From the NCBI GenBank assembly GCA_947455145.1, contig CANGME010000013.1, positions 50,651 to 114,650 of the forward strand: 64,000 nucleotides of DNA, read 5' to 3'. The position numbers and the translations under genes are program-made. A model generated the notes under the pieces. The model saw only the letters and a program-made list of their open reading frames with translations, did no database searches and was not told the origin of the DNA. Below are positions 53,660-61,599 of this stretch, in pieces (position 1 is the stretch's first letter; the number at the start of each line of letters is the position of its first letter). This DNA is from Comamonadaceae bacterium. Lineage in GTDB: Bacteria; Pseudomonadota; Gammaproteobacteria; Burkholderiales; Burkholderiaceae_C.

Positions 53660-54841
53660 TCAACCGAAATTTAGGTCTTTACCTCTCTCCATGAACATAC
53701 GCGCTTCAAGCCGTTGGGAGGGTGTAACAGCGCTTTTCCACTTGTAGGCGTCATACTCATCGCATAGCGCATCAACGACCGCCAGAACCCTCTTTGGGCA
53801 GCCCGATCTTGCTGTTCTGAGAATTAGAGCCAGTCCGGGCCTTGGGTGGTCACTTGCAGTTGCTTTTAGATGCTTGTCGATGCTGTATGAAATTTCGGTG
53901 CTTTGCGGAATCACCGTATTAACTTCATCGCTCACGTTGTCATTTTTTTCTTCAACCTCCCATTCTGTGCAATTCGGGATTGCCAACTTCTTAGCTATGT
54001 CACCAGCATGAAATCGCGCGCGTCCTTGTAGAGCTTCTATCGCTCGAATCCATTCAGCCGATGCCTTTGAATCACCTAGGGCAGCTTTGTCTAATAGTTG
54101 ACCAAGTAATAAGCCTTTGGATTTAGCAGACTTAGTTCCATGGCTTGCCATTTCATGGGAAATCTCTTGTTTTGCCAGATAGTCAGCAACTGCATTTGAT
54201 TTAAGGTCAAAGCCATGTTCATTGCAATTTCCGCCTACGGCAATTACAGCACGATGCCATGCAGCACGGGCTATTTCTTCGAAGGCTGATATATCGATTC
54301 CGGCAGCATGAATTAAAAGGGAATGAAAGTGCCCATGAATTCCATTTTTGCCAACTGGTACTTCAAGAGTTTTTAATTTTCCAAGCACTCCTATTTTCTC
54401 AAATATACGACTCATCCTCTTGTCGAAAAGCTTATAAGCGAGATGCAGTTTTTTCATGAATTCAATCCAGCATTCACCATAGGTATGCGCCATAGTAAAT
54501 GTCAGCATCGAAGCATTCAATCCCCTACTTTCAATAGCTGGAATTAAAGCGCCACGAATCCATGAGCGAGTTTGAGCCACTCTTGCTCTGGCACAATGGT
54601 CACAAGTCCATACGCTGCCACATCTGAAATGTCCATGCATACGTGCACCGGATTCATCTACTACTATTTCAGCGAGATTGGGATTCTTGCCATAAGCTTT
54701 CCATCGACCACACCCAACCACAGATGAGCCTTTAAGATTTTTTCCATTTGCATGAAAATATCCGGCCAATAGTTTTGAAGCAGTAGCTACGCGGATGTAC
54801 TCCCTATTTCTTGGTTTTGAATTCTTTTTGATATCAGTCAT
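53660..54841 (-). CDS. Rolling-circle replication initiator (Rep, HUH endonuclease)
   Basis: 393 residues from ATG 54841. CGSVWTCDHC (74-83) is the cysteine-rich region of the Rep_1/pUB110 family; SMLTFTMAHT (111-120) is motif I; HGHFH (169-173) is the metal-binding HUH motif; Tyr221 in ADYLAKQE is the likely nicking tyrosine. Starts replication by nicking the double-strand origin. Preceded by a palindrome-rich leader. Its presence shows the element was once, or still can be, a plasmid. Confidence 0.88.
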   Translation of the reverse strand: MTDIKKNSKPRNREYIRVATASKLLAGYFHANGKNLKGSSVVGCGRWKAYGKNPNLAEIVVDESGARMHGHFRCGSVWTCDHCARARVAQTRSWIRGALIPAIESRGLNASMLTFTMAHTYGECWIEFMKKLHLAYKLFDKRMSRIFEKIGVLGKLKTLEVPVGKNGIHGHFHSLLIHAAGIDISAFEEIARAAWHRAVIAVGGNCNEHGFDLKSNAVADYLAKQEISHEMASHGTKSAKSKGLLLGQLLDKAALGDSKASAEWIRAIEALQGRARFHAGDIAKKLAIPNCTEWEVEEKNDNVSDEVNTVIPQSTEISYSIDKHLKATASDHPRPGLALILRTARSGCPKRVLAVVDALCDEYDAYKWKSAVTPSQRLEARMFMERGKDLNFG

Positions 54842-54880
54842 TTGGCACTTTCTAAATTGAACGTTGCCGAACATATTTAG

Positions 54881-54948
54881 AAGCACCTATTTTGACTTGA
54901 CAATTAACGATATATCGCTAATATAAATATTGAGGTTGTTGGTGCTTC
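54881..54948. promoter_or_regulatory. Rep leader with large inverted repeat and central palindrome
   Basis: GAAGCACC (54881-54888) and GGTGCTTC (54941-54948) are inverted repeats. Between them TTA-x-CGATATATCG-x-TAA (54904-54921) is an 18-base palindrome. On the plus strand, TTGACA (54897-54902) and TATAAA (54922-54927) flank it, pointing away from rep. Probable operator region controlling rep and a divergent short RNA. Confidence 0.6.
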
Positions 54949-54995
54949 GAAATTACTCAACAACTTAACCCGCCATCTCGGCGGGTTCTTTTTTT
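54928..54995 (+). ncRNA. Candidate short counter-transcribed RNA in the rep leader
   Basis: A plus-strand transcript starting just after the -10-like TATAAA would end at a strong hairpin AACCCGCC/GGCGGGTT (54967-54974 with 54980-54987) plus a T7 tract, giving about 60 bases antisense to the upstream part of a rep leader. Copy-control RNAs of rolling-circle plasmids have this arrangement. Prediction only. Confidence 0.4.
54967..54995 (+). terminator. Plus-strand intrinsic terminator
   Basis: AACCCGCC-ATCTC-GGCGGGTT followed by C and seven T on the plus strand; no T tract on the minus strand. Confidence 0.8.
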
Positions 54996-55027
54996 AAGCT
55001 ACCAGACTTTTCAAAAAATGCAATAAA

Positions 55028-55049
55028 AAACCCGGCTTATGCCGGGTTT
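55028..55049 (-). terminator. Terminator of the H-NS-like gene
   Basis: AAACCCGGC (55028-55036) and GCCGGGTTT (55041-55049) around TTAT, with TTTTTTATT following on the minus strand, about 50 bases past the H-NS-like stop codon. Confidence 0.85.
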
Positions 55050-55102
55050 ATGATATCAAAACAGGAGTTTACCTATTCTTCCCAAGTTGAAGGCATTGGT
55101 GG

Positions 55103-55459
55103 TTATTTCTTAATTCTATATTTTTCGATATCACCGCCTGCATCTTTAATGTCTTTCACCCATTTCGGAATTGCTCCGCGTCCACCTGTCCAGCCTTCCC
55201 CCTTCTCATTTTGATAAAGGAAAATCACAGGTTTTTTGGCTTTCGGTTTTTTTGCTTTTGGTTTAGATGCCTTAATGACTCCAAATAATTGCTCTGGCGT
55301 AAATCCGTATTGAGCAATTAGGGTTTTGATATCCTCTATGACCTTTTTAGAGTTCGCGGCCAGAATTGACTCTTTCTTTTTTTCATTCGCTGCGATTTGT
55401 TCAGCAAGTTTTTTATTCTCTGCATCAATTTTTTCGATTGTCTTGTCTGTGTCGGTCAT
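55103..55459 (-). CDS. H-NS-family nucleoid protein encoded by element 2
   Basis: 118 residues from ATG 55459. N-terminal coiled coil (KTIEKIDAENKKLAEQIAANEKKK) for oligomerisation, a lysine-rich linker with two AKKPKAKKP-type repeats, then the H-NS DNA-binding domain YQNEKGEGWTGGRGAIPKW. H-NS-like proteins bind AT-rich DNA; a plasmid-borne copy can silence element genes and reduce the cost to the host. Own terminator downstream. Confidence 0.88.
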   Translation of the reverse strand: MTDTDKTIEKIDAENKKLAEQIAANEKKKESILAANSKKVIEDIKTLIAQYGFTPEQLFGVIKASKPKAKKPKAKKPVIFLYQNEKGEGWTGGRGAIPKWVKDIKDAGGDIEKYRIKK

Positions 55460-55848
55460 GAAAAATCCCAAGGTAGTGGAATCTGAAATATACAATAGAG
55501 CGATAAATCACGCAAATCCACCAAGCAAATTCACCTACCTAAATATACAACTGGCGCTATAAATTGCGTTGGGGTATCGGGGTCGTAGGCCCTGATGATG
55601 ACTGAATCAATCACATGATAGAAACCGAATTAGAACGCGAATAGCGTTCGTGTGTGATATCAAAAGACATAGAGATTAAAGTCGAAAGCTAAGAATTATT
55701 TGTGCCGAAGGCTAAGCGTCTGCAAGACCCTCCGGAGGACGAAAGAAACCTTTTTTTAGAGCTTGCGATAAAAAATGGTGTAGTGAGTACACGAAGTGTT
55801 TAGAACCACCCCCAAAGATATCGACAGAGGCGCACAGATTTGCTAGCT
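55460..55848. other. Non-coding stretch between hns-like and mob genes
   Basis: About 390 bases without a credible gene. AT-rich, with several short inverted repeats and the candidate transfer origin at 55778-55792. Promoters for both divergent genes should lie here, but none stands out. Confidence 0.5.
55778..55792. other. Candidate oriT inverted repeat
   Basis: GTGTA-GTGAG-TACAC, 78 bases upstream of the relaxase start, where MobV-type transfer origins lie. The loop TAGTGAG weakly resembles the MobV nick region TAGTGxG. Tentative. Confidence 0.35.
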
Positions 55849-55870
55849 TGATACGAAGGGATTCGTATCA
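55849..55870 (+). promoter_or_regulatory. Hairpin over the relaxase ribosome site and start codon
   Basis: TGATACGAA (55849-55857) pairs perfectly with TTCGTATCA (55862-55870) around GGGA. The ribosome site AAGGGA and the first base of the ATG are inside. May be a relaxase or repressor binding site, or a translational lock. Confidence 0.7.
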
Positions 55871-57063
55871 TGAGCTTCGCAATAATCAGGGCAAAAAAAT
55901 ACAAAACAGGTCAGCACATTCGCGCAGTTGCAAACCACAACTTTCGGACTGAGCCTATAAAGCCTTCCACGAATCCAAAGAACAAACCCAAGTTTGACGC
56001 CTCCAAGTCTTATCTCAATGTCTATATAGGCGCCAAGAATCCAGATGAGGAGATGGTGGCAATTCGGGAACGCATTAAAACTTGCACCCGTAAACCTCGA
56101 CCCGATGCCAACAAAATTGTTGAGTTCGTGATGACTGCATCACCTGCCTACTTCAAAGATCAGCCCATCGAGTTCTCAAAAAAATATCTTGATGACTGCT
56201 TGGAATTTGCGGGGGTTGTTTTTGGGCCTGACAACATCGTGAGCGCCCAAATGCACTTTGATGAGAAGACTCCCCACATTCACATCAAGGCTGTGCCGTT
56301 AGAAACTTCGGTCAGAAAGACCAAGCACACCTCGAAAGAAGTAACGGTATTAAATGCCAAGCACTTCACCAATGGGCATGAAAAAATGATTGAACTTCAA
56401 GACAAGTTCTATGAGTTCATCAAGGCCAAAGGTCATGACCTGGAACGCGGGATTTCCAAAAGTATCACCAATGCAATACACCAAGAGACTGCGGAATGGT
56501 ATGAGCAACAAGATGCACTTTTGGCTCAGCGATTAGAGCAAGCGACTGCTAAGGAGCGTAACGCCAATGAGGCCATGGCCTCATTGTTGGAAGTGAAAAA
56601 AGAGAACGGGATATTAGTTCAAAAATCCATCGAACTCAATGCCGATACAGGTCGCAGAGAGAAGGCGCTCACCAAGGAAAAAGAGGACTTTGAGGCACTT
56701 CAATCCAAGCGTGATGCCTTCTTCAAACGAGAGTCAGATCGACTCGACGCCTTCATCGCTGTAACCAATGAGAATGCTTCAAAAGTGCGGGCACTTTTGA
56801 AGCAAAGCCAAGAGGTAAAAGACGTTCTTGCAGACCCTGCCACCTTGCAAGTTGTGCAATGTATTAAATCCAATGACCGAGTAAGGAACCTCGTTTTTAG
56901 GGTGACTCAGATGGATGAGGACGAACTCACAAACGCGAGTGTCTTCATCAATCCCCCAGAGCTTCAACCAGTGGACCGGACGGACCAGTTTGACCACGAT
57001 TATTTTCTCGCAGGTCTTGACCGTGGGCCTCGATACGATGCACCGGACTACTCACAGAGTTGA
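55870..57063 (+). CDS. MobV-family (Pre/Mob) relaxase
   Basis: 397 residues. N-terminal SFAIIRAKKYKTGQHIRAVANHNFR, Asn/His-rich as in MobV, and the histidine motif MHFDEKTPHIHIKAVPL at 128-144 that binds the metal and nicks oriT. Coiled-coil middle (about 215-310) and acidic C-terminus. Nicks and transfers the element when a conjugative helper is present. A hairpin covers its start. Confidence 0.92.
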   Translation: MSFAIIRAKKYKTGQHIRAVANHNFRTEPIKPSTNPKNKPKFDASKSYLNVYIGAKNPDEEMVAIRERIKTCTRKPRPDANKIVEFVMTASPAYFKDQPIEFSKKYLDDCLEFAGVVFGPDNIVSAQMHFDEKTPHIHIKAVPLETSVRKTKHTSKEVTVLNAKHFTNGHEKMIELQDKFYEFIKAKGHDLERGISKSITNAIHQETAEWYEQQDALLAQRLEQATAKERNANEAMASLLEVKKENGILVQKSIELNADTGRREKALTKEKEDFEALQSKRDAFFKRESDRLDAFIAVTNENASKVRALLKQSQEVKDVLADPATLQVVQCIKSNDRVRNLVFRVTQMDEDELTNASVFINPPELQPVDRTDQFDHDYFLAGLDRGPRYDAPDYSQS

Positions 57064-57157
57064 GAATTTCCAAGGCGTTATCACTGCGTACCGGGTTGAC
57101 TTTCGCCCATTCCACAGCCGCCGCAATGCGTTCTTTGTCCAAAGAATTCAGGTTCAT
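56948..57157 (-). CDS. Possible small gene downstream of integrase 2
   Basis: 69 codons, minus strand, starting 12 bases past the integrase stop with a good ribosome site (AAGGGTG, 8 bases). Begins MNLNSLDKERIAAAVEWAKV, a believable helix; the 3' half runs antisense to the end of the relaxase gene. Could be a real small protein or chance; no family recognised. Confidence 0.35.
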   Translation of the reverse strand: MNLNSLDKERIAAAVEWAKVNPVRSDNALEILNSVSSPVHRIEAHGQDLRENNRGQTGPSGPLVEALGD

Positions 57158-57169
57158 ATCAGTTCACCC

Positions 57170-58897
57170 TTAAAGTAGCCCCGCCAAGTCTGCACCGGTT
57201 ATTTTTGAATCAGATTTTTTGCTTTTCATGACTCGGCGTTTCTTTCCGGGTTCAATCGGTTGATACCTTGAAAAGGTCACGCCTTCGTAATTCAATTTAT
57301 CGACAACCTTTTTCATACTCGCAATTGAGAATTCCCCAGTATAGGTGTCCGTGTGTGAGTCGTATTGAGTTCGCCCGGATGTAATCGAGTGCGCCACGGA
57401 GTGACCTGCAATGCGTCTTAAAACCAATGCCTCGGGTATCCGTTCCTTTATGACGGTATCTTCACTCAATCCAGAGCCATCAATAATTGCTTGCGCTAAT
57501 GACGTAATAAAGCGATGCCGAAAACTGTGAAATACGACGGTCTTGTCTTTAATTTCCAAATATTCTCTGAGATATTTTTGATTGAACCATTCAGAAGGAA
57601 CTTTGCCGAATTTATCAGCCTTTGCGCTATTTAGGTTAAAAAGATTCTCCGCTTTCGCCTTCTGCTGTGCCTCAACAAATTCCAAAAATCCAAGGTCAAT
57701 TAGCGTTTGATGTATCGGAACGATGCGCCGTGATTCTTCATTCTTGATAGACTTTTCTTCATCATCGGCTGCTGCGGTAATTCTGATAAACCAAATATTG
57801 TCTTTGTCTTTTTGAATGTCGTCGGGACTCAGTTGCGCTATTTCGTTGATACGTGCCCCGGTGAATGTTGCAACATGCGGAACCCAATACTGATGAATAC
57901 AGTTGTAGCGGGCATCGGTGTAATATTCCGAATGAAATATTTGTTGTAGCTCTTCTTTATTGAAAGCTCGACGCACGATTCCTTTTTTAGCTTTACCCAC
58001 TTTTTTAGTGAATCCGTCCATCACGGTCGGGTTAATTGCGTATAGTTTTTTGCAGTATTCAAGAAAATTGGATACCACCATCATGTATCCATCCACTGTT
58101 GTTTCTGCCAGCGTTTCAGCGATGTTCCCATCATTCGCCAGTAGCATATTATTTTTTGAAAGCTTAACGATTTCGTCAAAGGTCTTACCAGCGGCTGCAC
58201 GCAATTTGTCCACATTCATCGGGTAATGAACCAACAATTTCCGATATGCCTCAATATCGGCAGGTGTCAAACTCCCAATCAGTCTGCTGCCATAAACTTC
58301 CAAAAATGGCTTGATGCGTGTGCGTATCTGCGGAACCTTTTTGTTCTTTATTTCTTTTTCGGCTTCGCGTTCAAGTTCGTATTTCAAATAATCCGCTGCC
58401 ATCTTGGCAACGCGCTTCTTTGCAGCGGGTGCAAGGCGTCCAGGATCGTTTATTTTTGCGTCGTTGGGGGTTGGTGCTATGGCAACCTGTGAAAGCGGTG
58501 TGGAGCTTCCTGCGGCGTGTTTTGCCATGGTTTCCAAGAAGCCATCAATGCTTGGGATATCTTCCGGCTTTACATCGGTAAAGCGCCATTCCCCGTTGTC
58601 GTCTTTATGAGCGTTGAACGTTGACAGTTCACCCGGCGCAGGCTTACGAAATTTGGTCATTTGTGCTTGTAGATAGGCAACCAGAGATGACCGCAAGGGT
58701 ACATGATTGCTTGACCAAATGTGTTCCACCAGAACACGCAAAAACCGGGAGCGTTGCTTTGCGTCCCGTGGGTCTTTGGTTAGTGTAGATATACGGAACT
58801 CCCGGCTTTCTACCGGGGTTCGTAGTTGTGCAGGGACAACAAAGCGAGCGTAATAAACGCCGTTGCGACTCAGGAAAAGATACGCGGATGCATGCAC
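57170..58897 (-). CDS. Tyrosine integrase of element 2 (DUF6538-type N-terminus)
   Basis: 575 residues. N-terminal YLFLSRNGVYYARFVVPAQLR is the DUF6538 arm-binding type. Catalytic residues: Arg in FTGARINEIAQLS near 345, HSFRHRF near 465, His in IAGHS near 500, and Tyr within TQYDSHTDTY near 520. Lies 95 bases from the ssrA 3' end, so it probably recombines there. Unlike integrase 1 in N-terminus and length, so the two elements have different recombinases that use the same site. Confidence 0.9.
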   Translation of the reverse strand: MHASAYLFLSRNGVYYARFVVPAQLRTPVESREFRISTLTKDPRDAKQRSRFLRVLVEHIWSSNHVPLRSSLVAYLQAQMTKFRKPAPGELSTFNAHKDDNGEWRFTDVKPEDIPSIDGFLETMAKHAAGSSTPLSQVAIAPTPNDAKINDPGRLAPAAKKRVAKMAADYLKYELEREAEKEIKNKKVPQIRTRIKPFLEVYGSRLIGSLTPADIEAYRKLLVHYPMNVDKLRAAAGKTFDEIVKLSKNNMLLANDGNIAETLAETTVDGYMMVVSNFLEYCKKLYAINPTVMDGFTKKVGKAKKGIVRRAFNKEELQQIFHSEYYTDARYNCIHQYWVPHVATFTGARINEIAQLSPDDIQKDKDNIWFIRITAAADDEEKSIKNEESRRIVPIHQTLIDLGFLEFVEAQQKAKAENLFNLNSAKADKFGKVPSEWFNQKYLREYLEIKDKTVVFHSFRHRFITSLAQAIIDGSGLSEDTVIKERIPEALVLRRIAGHSVAHSITSGRTQYDSHTDTYTGEFSIASMKKVVDKLNYEGVTFSRYQPIEPGKKRRVMKSKKSDSKITGADLAGLL

Positions 58898-58913
58898 GTT
58901 GGAGACTCCAAAA

Positions 58914-58935
58914 GTGTGACCCTTGGTGTGACCCC
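58914..58935. repeat. Right TGTGACCC(C) repeats (candidate arm sites of integrase 2)
   Basis: TGTGACCC at 58915-58922 and TGTGACCCC at 58927-58935, between the integrase start and the attachment core; match the pair at 51527-51560. Confidence 0.6.
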
Positions 58936-58992
58936 GTAGTGTTATTGCTTTCGCGTGTCTAAAAACCCTTTAAAATCAACAACTTAAAAATG

Positions 58993-59009
58993 TGGTGGAG
59001 CTGGCGGGA
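58993..59009. repeat. Right attachment copy, 3' end of ssrA
   Basis: Exact copy of the 17 bases at 51403-51419; forms the last bases of the tmRNA, so integration regenerates an intact gene. Confidence 0.9.
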
Positions 59010-59381
59010 ATTGAACCCGCGTCCGCAAGCCTTCTTCGAACAGTTCTACATGTGTAGCCGTCTGGTTTGAGTCTCGCCTCTTGCATCGCGCAGTGGCACG
59101 CTATGCAAGACGCCAGCAACCTATTGTCTCGACCCACCCTAAGTTACCCAAGGCAGGCCCAGCCGAATGAAATTACCCCACAGCCTGGACGACCTGATCT
59201 TGCGATCTGACCACCCTTGCCCAGCCTATCGGCTTGCTGTTGTGAGGCTCACGCGCAATTAAGCGGCGAGTGCGAAACGTTCGTCGTTTGCAGTTAGGTT
59301 TTTTCTGCTGTTTTACGAGGTAACAGAACCTCGACATGCCCTGCTGCGCGTCCGAACCCACGTCGAAACCAGTGCAGCCCC
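58993..59381 (-). ncRNA. ssrA: tmRNA (ssrA)
   Basis: 389 bases on the minus strand. The tRNA-like ends are visible: 5' GGGGCTG with 3' CAGCTCCACCA, and the T-arm GGGTTCAATTCCC. The tag reading frame at 59291-59259 encodes ANDERFALAA and a stop, the betaproteobacterial form. Rescues ribosomes stalled on broken mRNAs. Its 3' end is the integration site of the elements to the left; its terminator appears to have been displaced. Confidence 0.97.
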
Positions 59382-59392
59382 AAGCTTTGATT

Positions 59393-60730
59393 TTAAGCCT
59401 TTATCGGTGGCTGTGGTTTTAACCGCATCACCAGCAGGGCCAAGAGCCCGGCAGCCATCACTCCCAGGCTGACATGCACTGCACTTTGGCTTGCCGCATA
59501 GGCCATGCTGGAGTAGCTCAAGTAGGCGCAGGCCGCGCAAAACACCAGGGGGGTCAGCGGGTAGAGCGGGACTTTAAAAGGTCGCTGCACGAGGCCGTCT
59601 TTGCGGCGTAGTAAAAACACCGATAAGCCGACCATCAGCAAAAACAGCCAAAACACCGGTGCGGTGAATTCGACCATGGCCTCAAAACCGTCTGCCTGCA
59701 AGCAGCCCAAACCAATCAGGGCCATGCTGATCAACGCTTGCAGCAGGTAAGCCGGGGCGGGGCTTGCTTTTTGTGCATTCCACTGACCCATGAAGGCCAG
59801 CGGCTGCCAATCTTGCGCGAGGGCGTAATTGCTGCGCGCACCCACAATCAAGGTGGCATTGATGCTGGTGAGTGCAGCGATGGCGACGAACAAGCCCAAG
59901 GCTTTTTGAGCCCATGGTCCAAACGCCAAACCCAGCAGGTCAGCGCCTGCTGTCTTGCTTTGCGCCAACCCTTGCACGCCCAAGCCATGCAGCAAAGCCA
60001 TGTTGACCAGCCCGTACACAACGGTGATGATGCCTAAACTGATGACGATCACCGACACAATGGCTTTGCCGCCACCTTGAACTTCTGCCGAAATATAGGC
60101 CGCTTCATTCCAGCCGCCAAAGGTCAACAAGACAAACACCAAGGCCAGGCCCATCAGTCCTATAGTGGGTTGGCTTGAAAAGAATGCAGGGTCAGGCGTG
60201 TGAGGCCGATCCACCACAAACCCCGCGACGACGATGGCAAGCAAGCCCAGCACCTCCAGCAAAGTGAGGATGCGCTGCATCCGGGCCGACTCTCGAAGGC
60301 CTGCCAAATTGACGCCCGTCAACATCAGCACGATGGCTAGCGCCCAAATCGCACTTGAATACGGCCCCAGGCTGATGACCTGGCTCATGAAATCCCCAAA
60401 CACAAAGGCCAGCAAGGCCACGGAGCCTGGGTTGATCACCGTGGCCTTGGCCCAGGCATAAAGAAACGACACATTTTTGCCGTAGGCACGGGCGAGAAAA
60501 TGGTAGTCGCCCCCGGCGTGGGGGTAGGCCGCACACAGCTCGGCATAGCACAGCGCACCGGCCAACGAGATGAGCGCGCCGGTCACCCAGGTGAGCAATA
60601 TCCAGCCCGCATCACCCGCCATACCGGCCACCATGGAGGGCGTTTTGAAGATGCCCGCACCGATGACCAGACCGACGATGATGGCAACCGCGTCGCGCTG
60701 TGCGAGCGACCTCTGAGGCTGGCTGCTCAT
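59393..60730 (-). CDS. APC-superfamily amino acid permease
   Basis: 445 residues, about 12 helices. IIVGLVIGAGIFKTPSMVAG near residue 17 and CYAELCAAYPHAGGDYHFLARAYG near 62 are the APC signatures; LTFGGWNEAAYISAEVQ near 205 is typical of the LAT-like branch. Imports or exchanges an unknown amino acid. Its stop lies 12 bases from the tmRNA 5' end, on the same strand. Confidence 0.9.
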   Translation of the reverse strand: MSSQPQRSLAQRDAVAIIVGLVIGAGIFKTPSMVAGMAGDAGWILLTWVTGALISLAGALCYAELCAAYPHAGGDYHFLARAYGKNVSFLYAWAKATVINPGSVALLAFVFGDFMSQVISLGPYSSAIWALAIVLMLTGVNLAGLRESARMQRILTLLEVLGLLAIVVAGFVVDRPHTPDPAFFSSQPTIGLMGLALVFVLLTFGGWNEAAYISAEVQGGGKAIVSVIVISLGIITVVYGLVNMALLHGLGVQGLAQSKTAGADLLGLAFGPWAQKALGLFVAIAALTSINATLIVGARSNYALAQDWQPLAFMGQWNAQKASPAPAYLLQALISMALIGLGCLQADGFEAMVEFTAPVFWLFLLMVGLSVFLLRRKDGLVQRPFKVPLYPLTPLVFCAACAYLSYSSMAYAASQSAVHVSLGVMAAGLLALLVMRLKPQPPIKA

Positions 60731-60732
60731 GT

Positions 60733-61593
60733 TTAGCGCAAGCGGCCCTTGATGGGCTGGTTGGTACTAGAGTTCAAATCCCCCGCCAGAAGCTCACCCT
60801 CCATCACGCCGCCACTCACCCGGGCTTTCAGGCTGTGGGTGACTTGTTTGCCATCCACGAAATGAAGACTGAGCCGATCACCTGACAACTCAGCCCCCAG
60901 CAAGGTAAGTTGCTCTTGGCCTAGGGTGATGTGGCCCCCAATTTTTTGGAAGCGCTGACTCAAGTGCAGCGTTGTGTTGGTCACGCCTGCGAGCCCTTGC
61001 AATATCCAAGTGCCCGCCACCTCAGCCGGAACGATCCACAGATAGCCTTTGGCGCGCTCTGATTGGATGAACAGATCCGGCTGCCAATCTGACATGTCAA
61101 ATTCATTGGACACCACGCGGGTGCCGGGCTTCATCTTCAAGAGCGTCGGACGGAGTTGAAAATTCAACTCCGGCAGCAAATACAGCGTGACCACCGTCGC
61201 CTGTGAAAAGTCTTCTACAAAAATGTCGCCATGGACGAAGCTGACTTTGTCGCCAACGTTCGCGCGCTGTGCGTTACGGCGGGCCAACTCCACCAGCTTG
61301 AGGTTGTACTCAATGCCAACGGACTTGGCCCCAAACTGCGTGGCCGCGACGATGGGGATGATGCCGTCGCCCGCACCCAAGTCATAGACCCGATCACTCG
61401 CCGTAACTTTGGCCGCGTTTAGCAAGTTCATCACATGGTCTTGCGCTGTGGGCATCCACATCACGTCTCGCCCCATTTGGCCGCGGATGGGCTGGTAAAT
61501 TTCGTCACCAAACTTTGTGGTTTGCGCTTGGGCGCCAGCCCCCATCAAAAGCCACAGGGCCATTACACAAGCGCCAGGTTGAATGTATTTCAC
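60733..61593 (-). CDS. Class I SAM-dependent methyltransferase-like protein with a signal peptide
   Basis: 286 residues. Rossmann motif I VYDLGAGDGIIP near residue 69, acidic GIEYN near 93, and a motif IV-like LYLLPELNFQ near 137: a complete SAM-binding fold of the type seen in protein-lysine methyltransferases. But it begins with a clear secretion signal (hydrophobic stretch 8-21, AQAQ cleavage), so the mature protein should be periplasmic, where SAM is not expected. An extra C-terminal domain (about 195-286) follows. Overlap-free, 2 bases after the permease end on the same strand. Confidence 0.8.
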   Translation of the reverse strand: MKYIQPGACVMALWLLMGAGAQAQTTKFGDEIYQPIRGQMGRDVMWMPTAQDHVMNLLNAAKVTASDRVYDLGAGDGIIPIVAATQFGAKSVGIEYNLKLVELARRNAQRANVGDKVSFVHGDIFVEDFSQATVVTLYLLPELNFQLRPTLLKMKPGTRVVSNEFDMSDWQPDLFIQSERAKGYLWIVPAEVAGTWILQGLAGVTNTTLHLSQRFQKIGGHITLGQEQLTLLGAELSGDRLSLHFVDGKQVTHSLKARVSGGVMEGELLAGDLNSSTNQPIKGRLR

Positions 61594-61599
61594 GCTGTA

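Larger units (their letters stand above)
51403..59009. mobile_element. Integrative element 2: integrated mobilizable rolling-circle plasmid
   Basis: About 7.6 kb between exact 17-base direct repeats of the tmRNA 3' end (51403-51419 and 58993-59009). Holds a restriction-modification pair, an HUH replication protein, an H-NS-like protein, a MobV relaxase and a tyrosine integrase next to the tmRNA-side junction. Visibly more AT-rich than the flanking chromosome. Rep plus Mob is the backbone of a small mobilizable plasmid; the integrase gives it a chromosomal phase. Confidence 0.82.
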
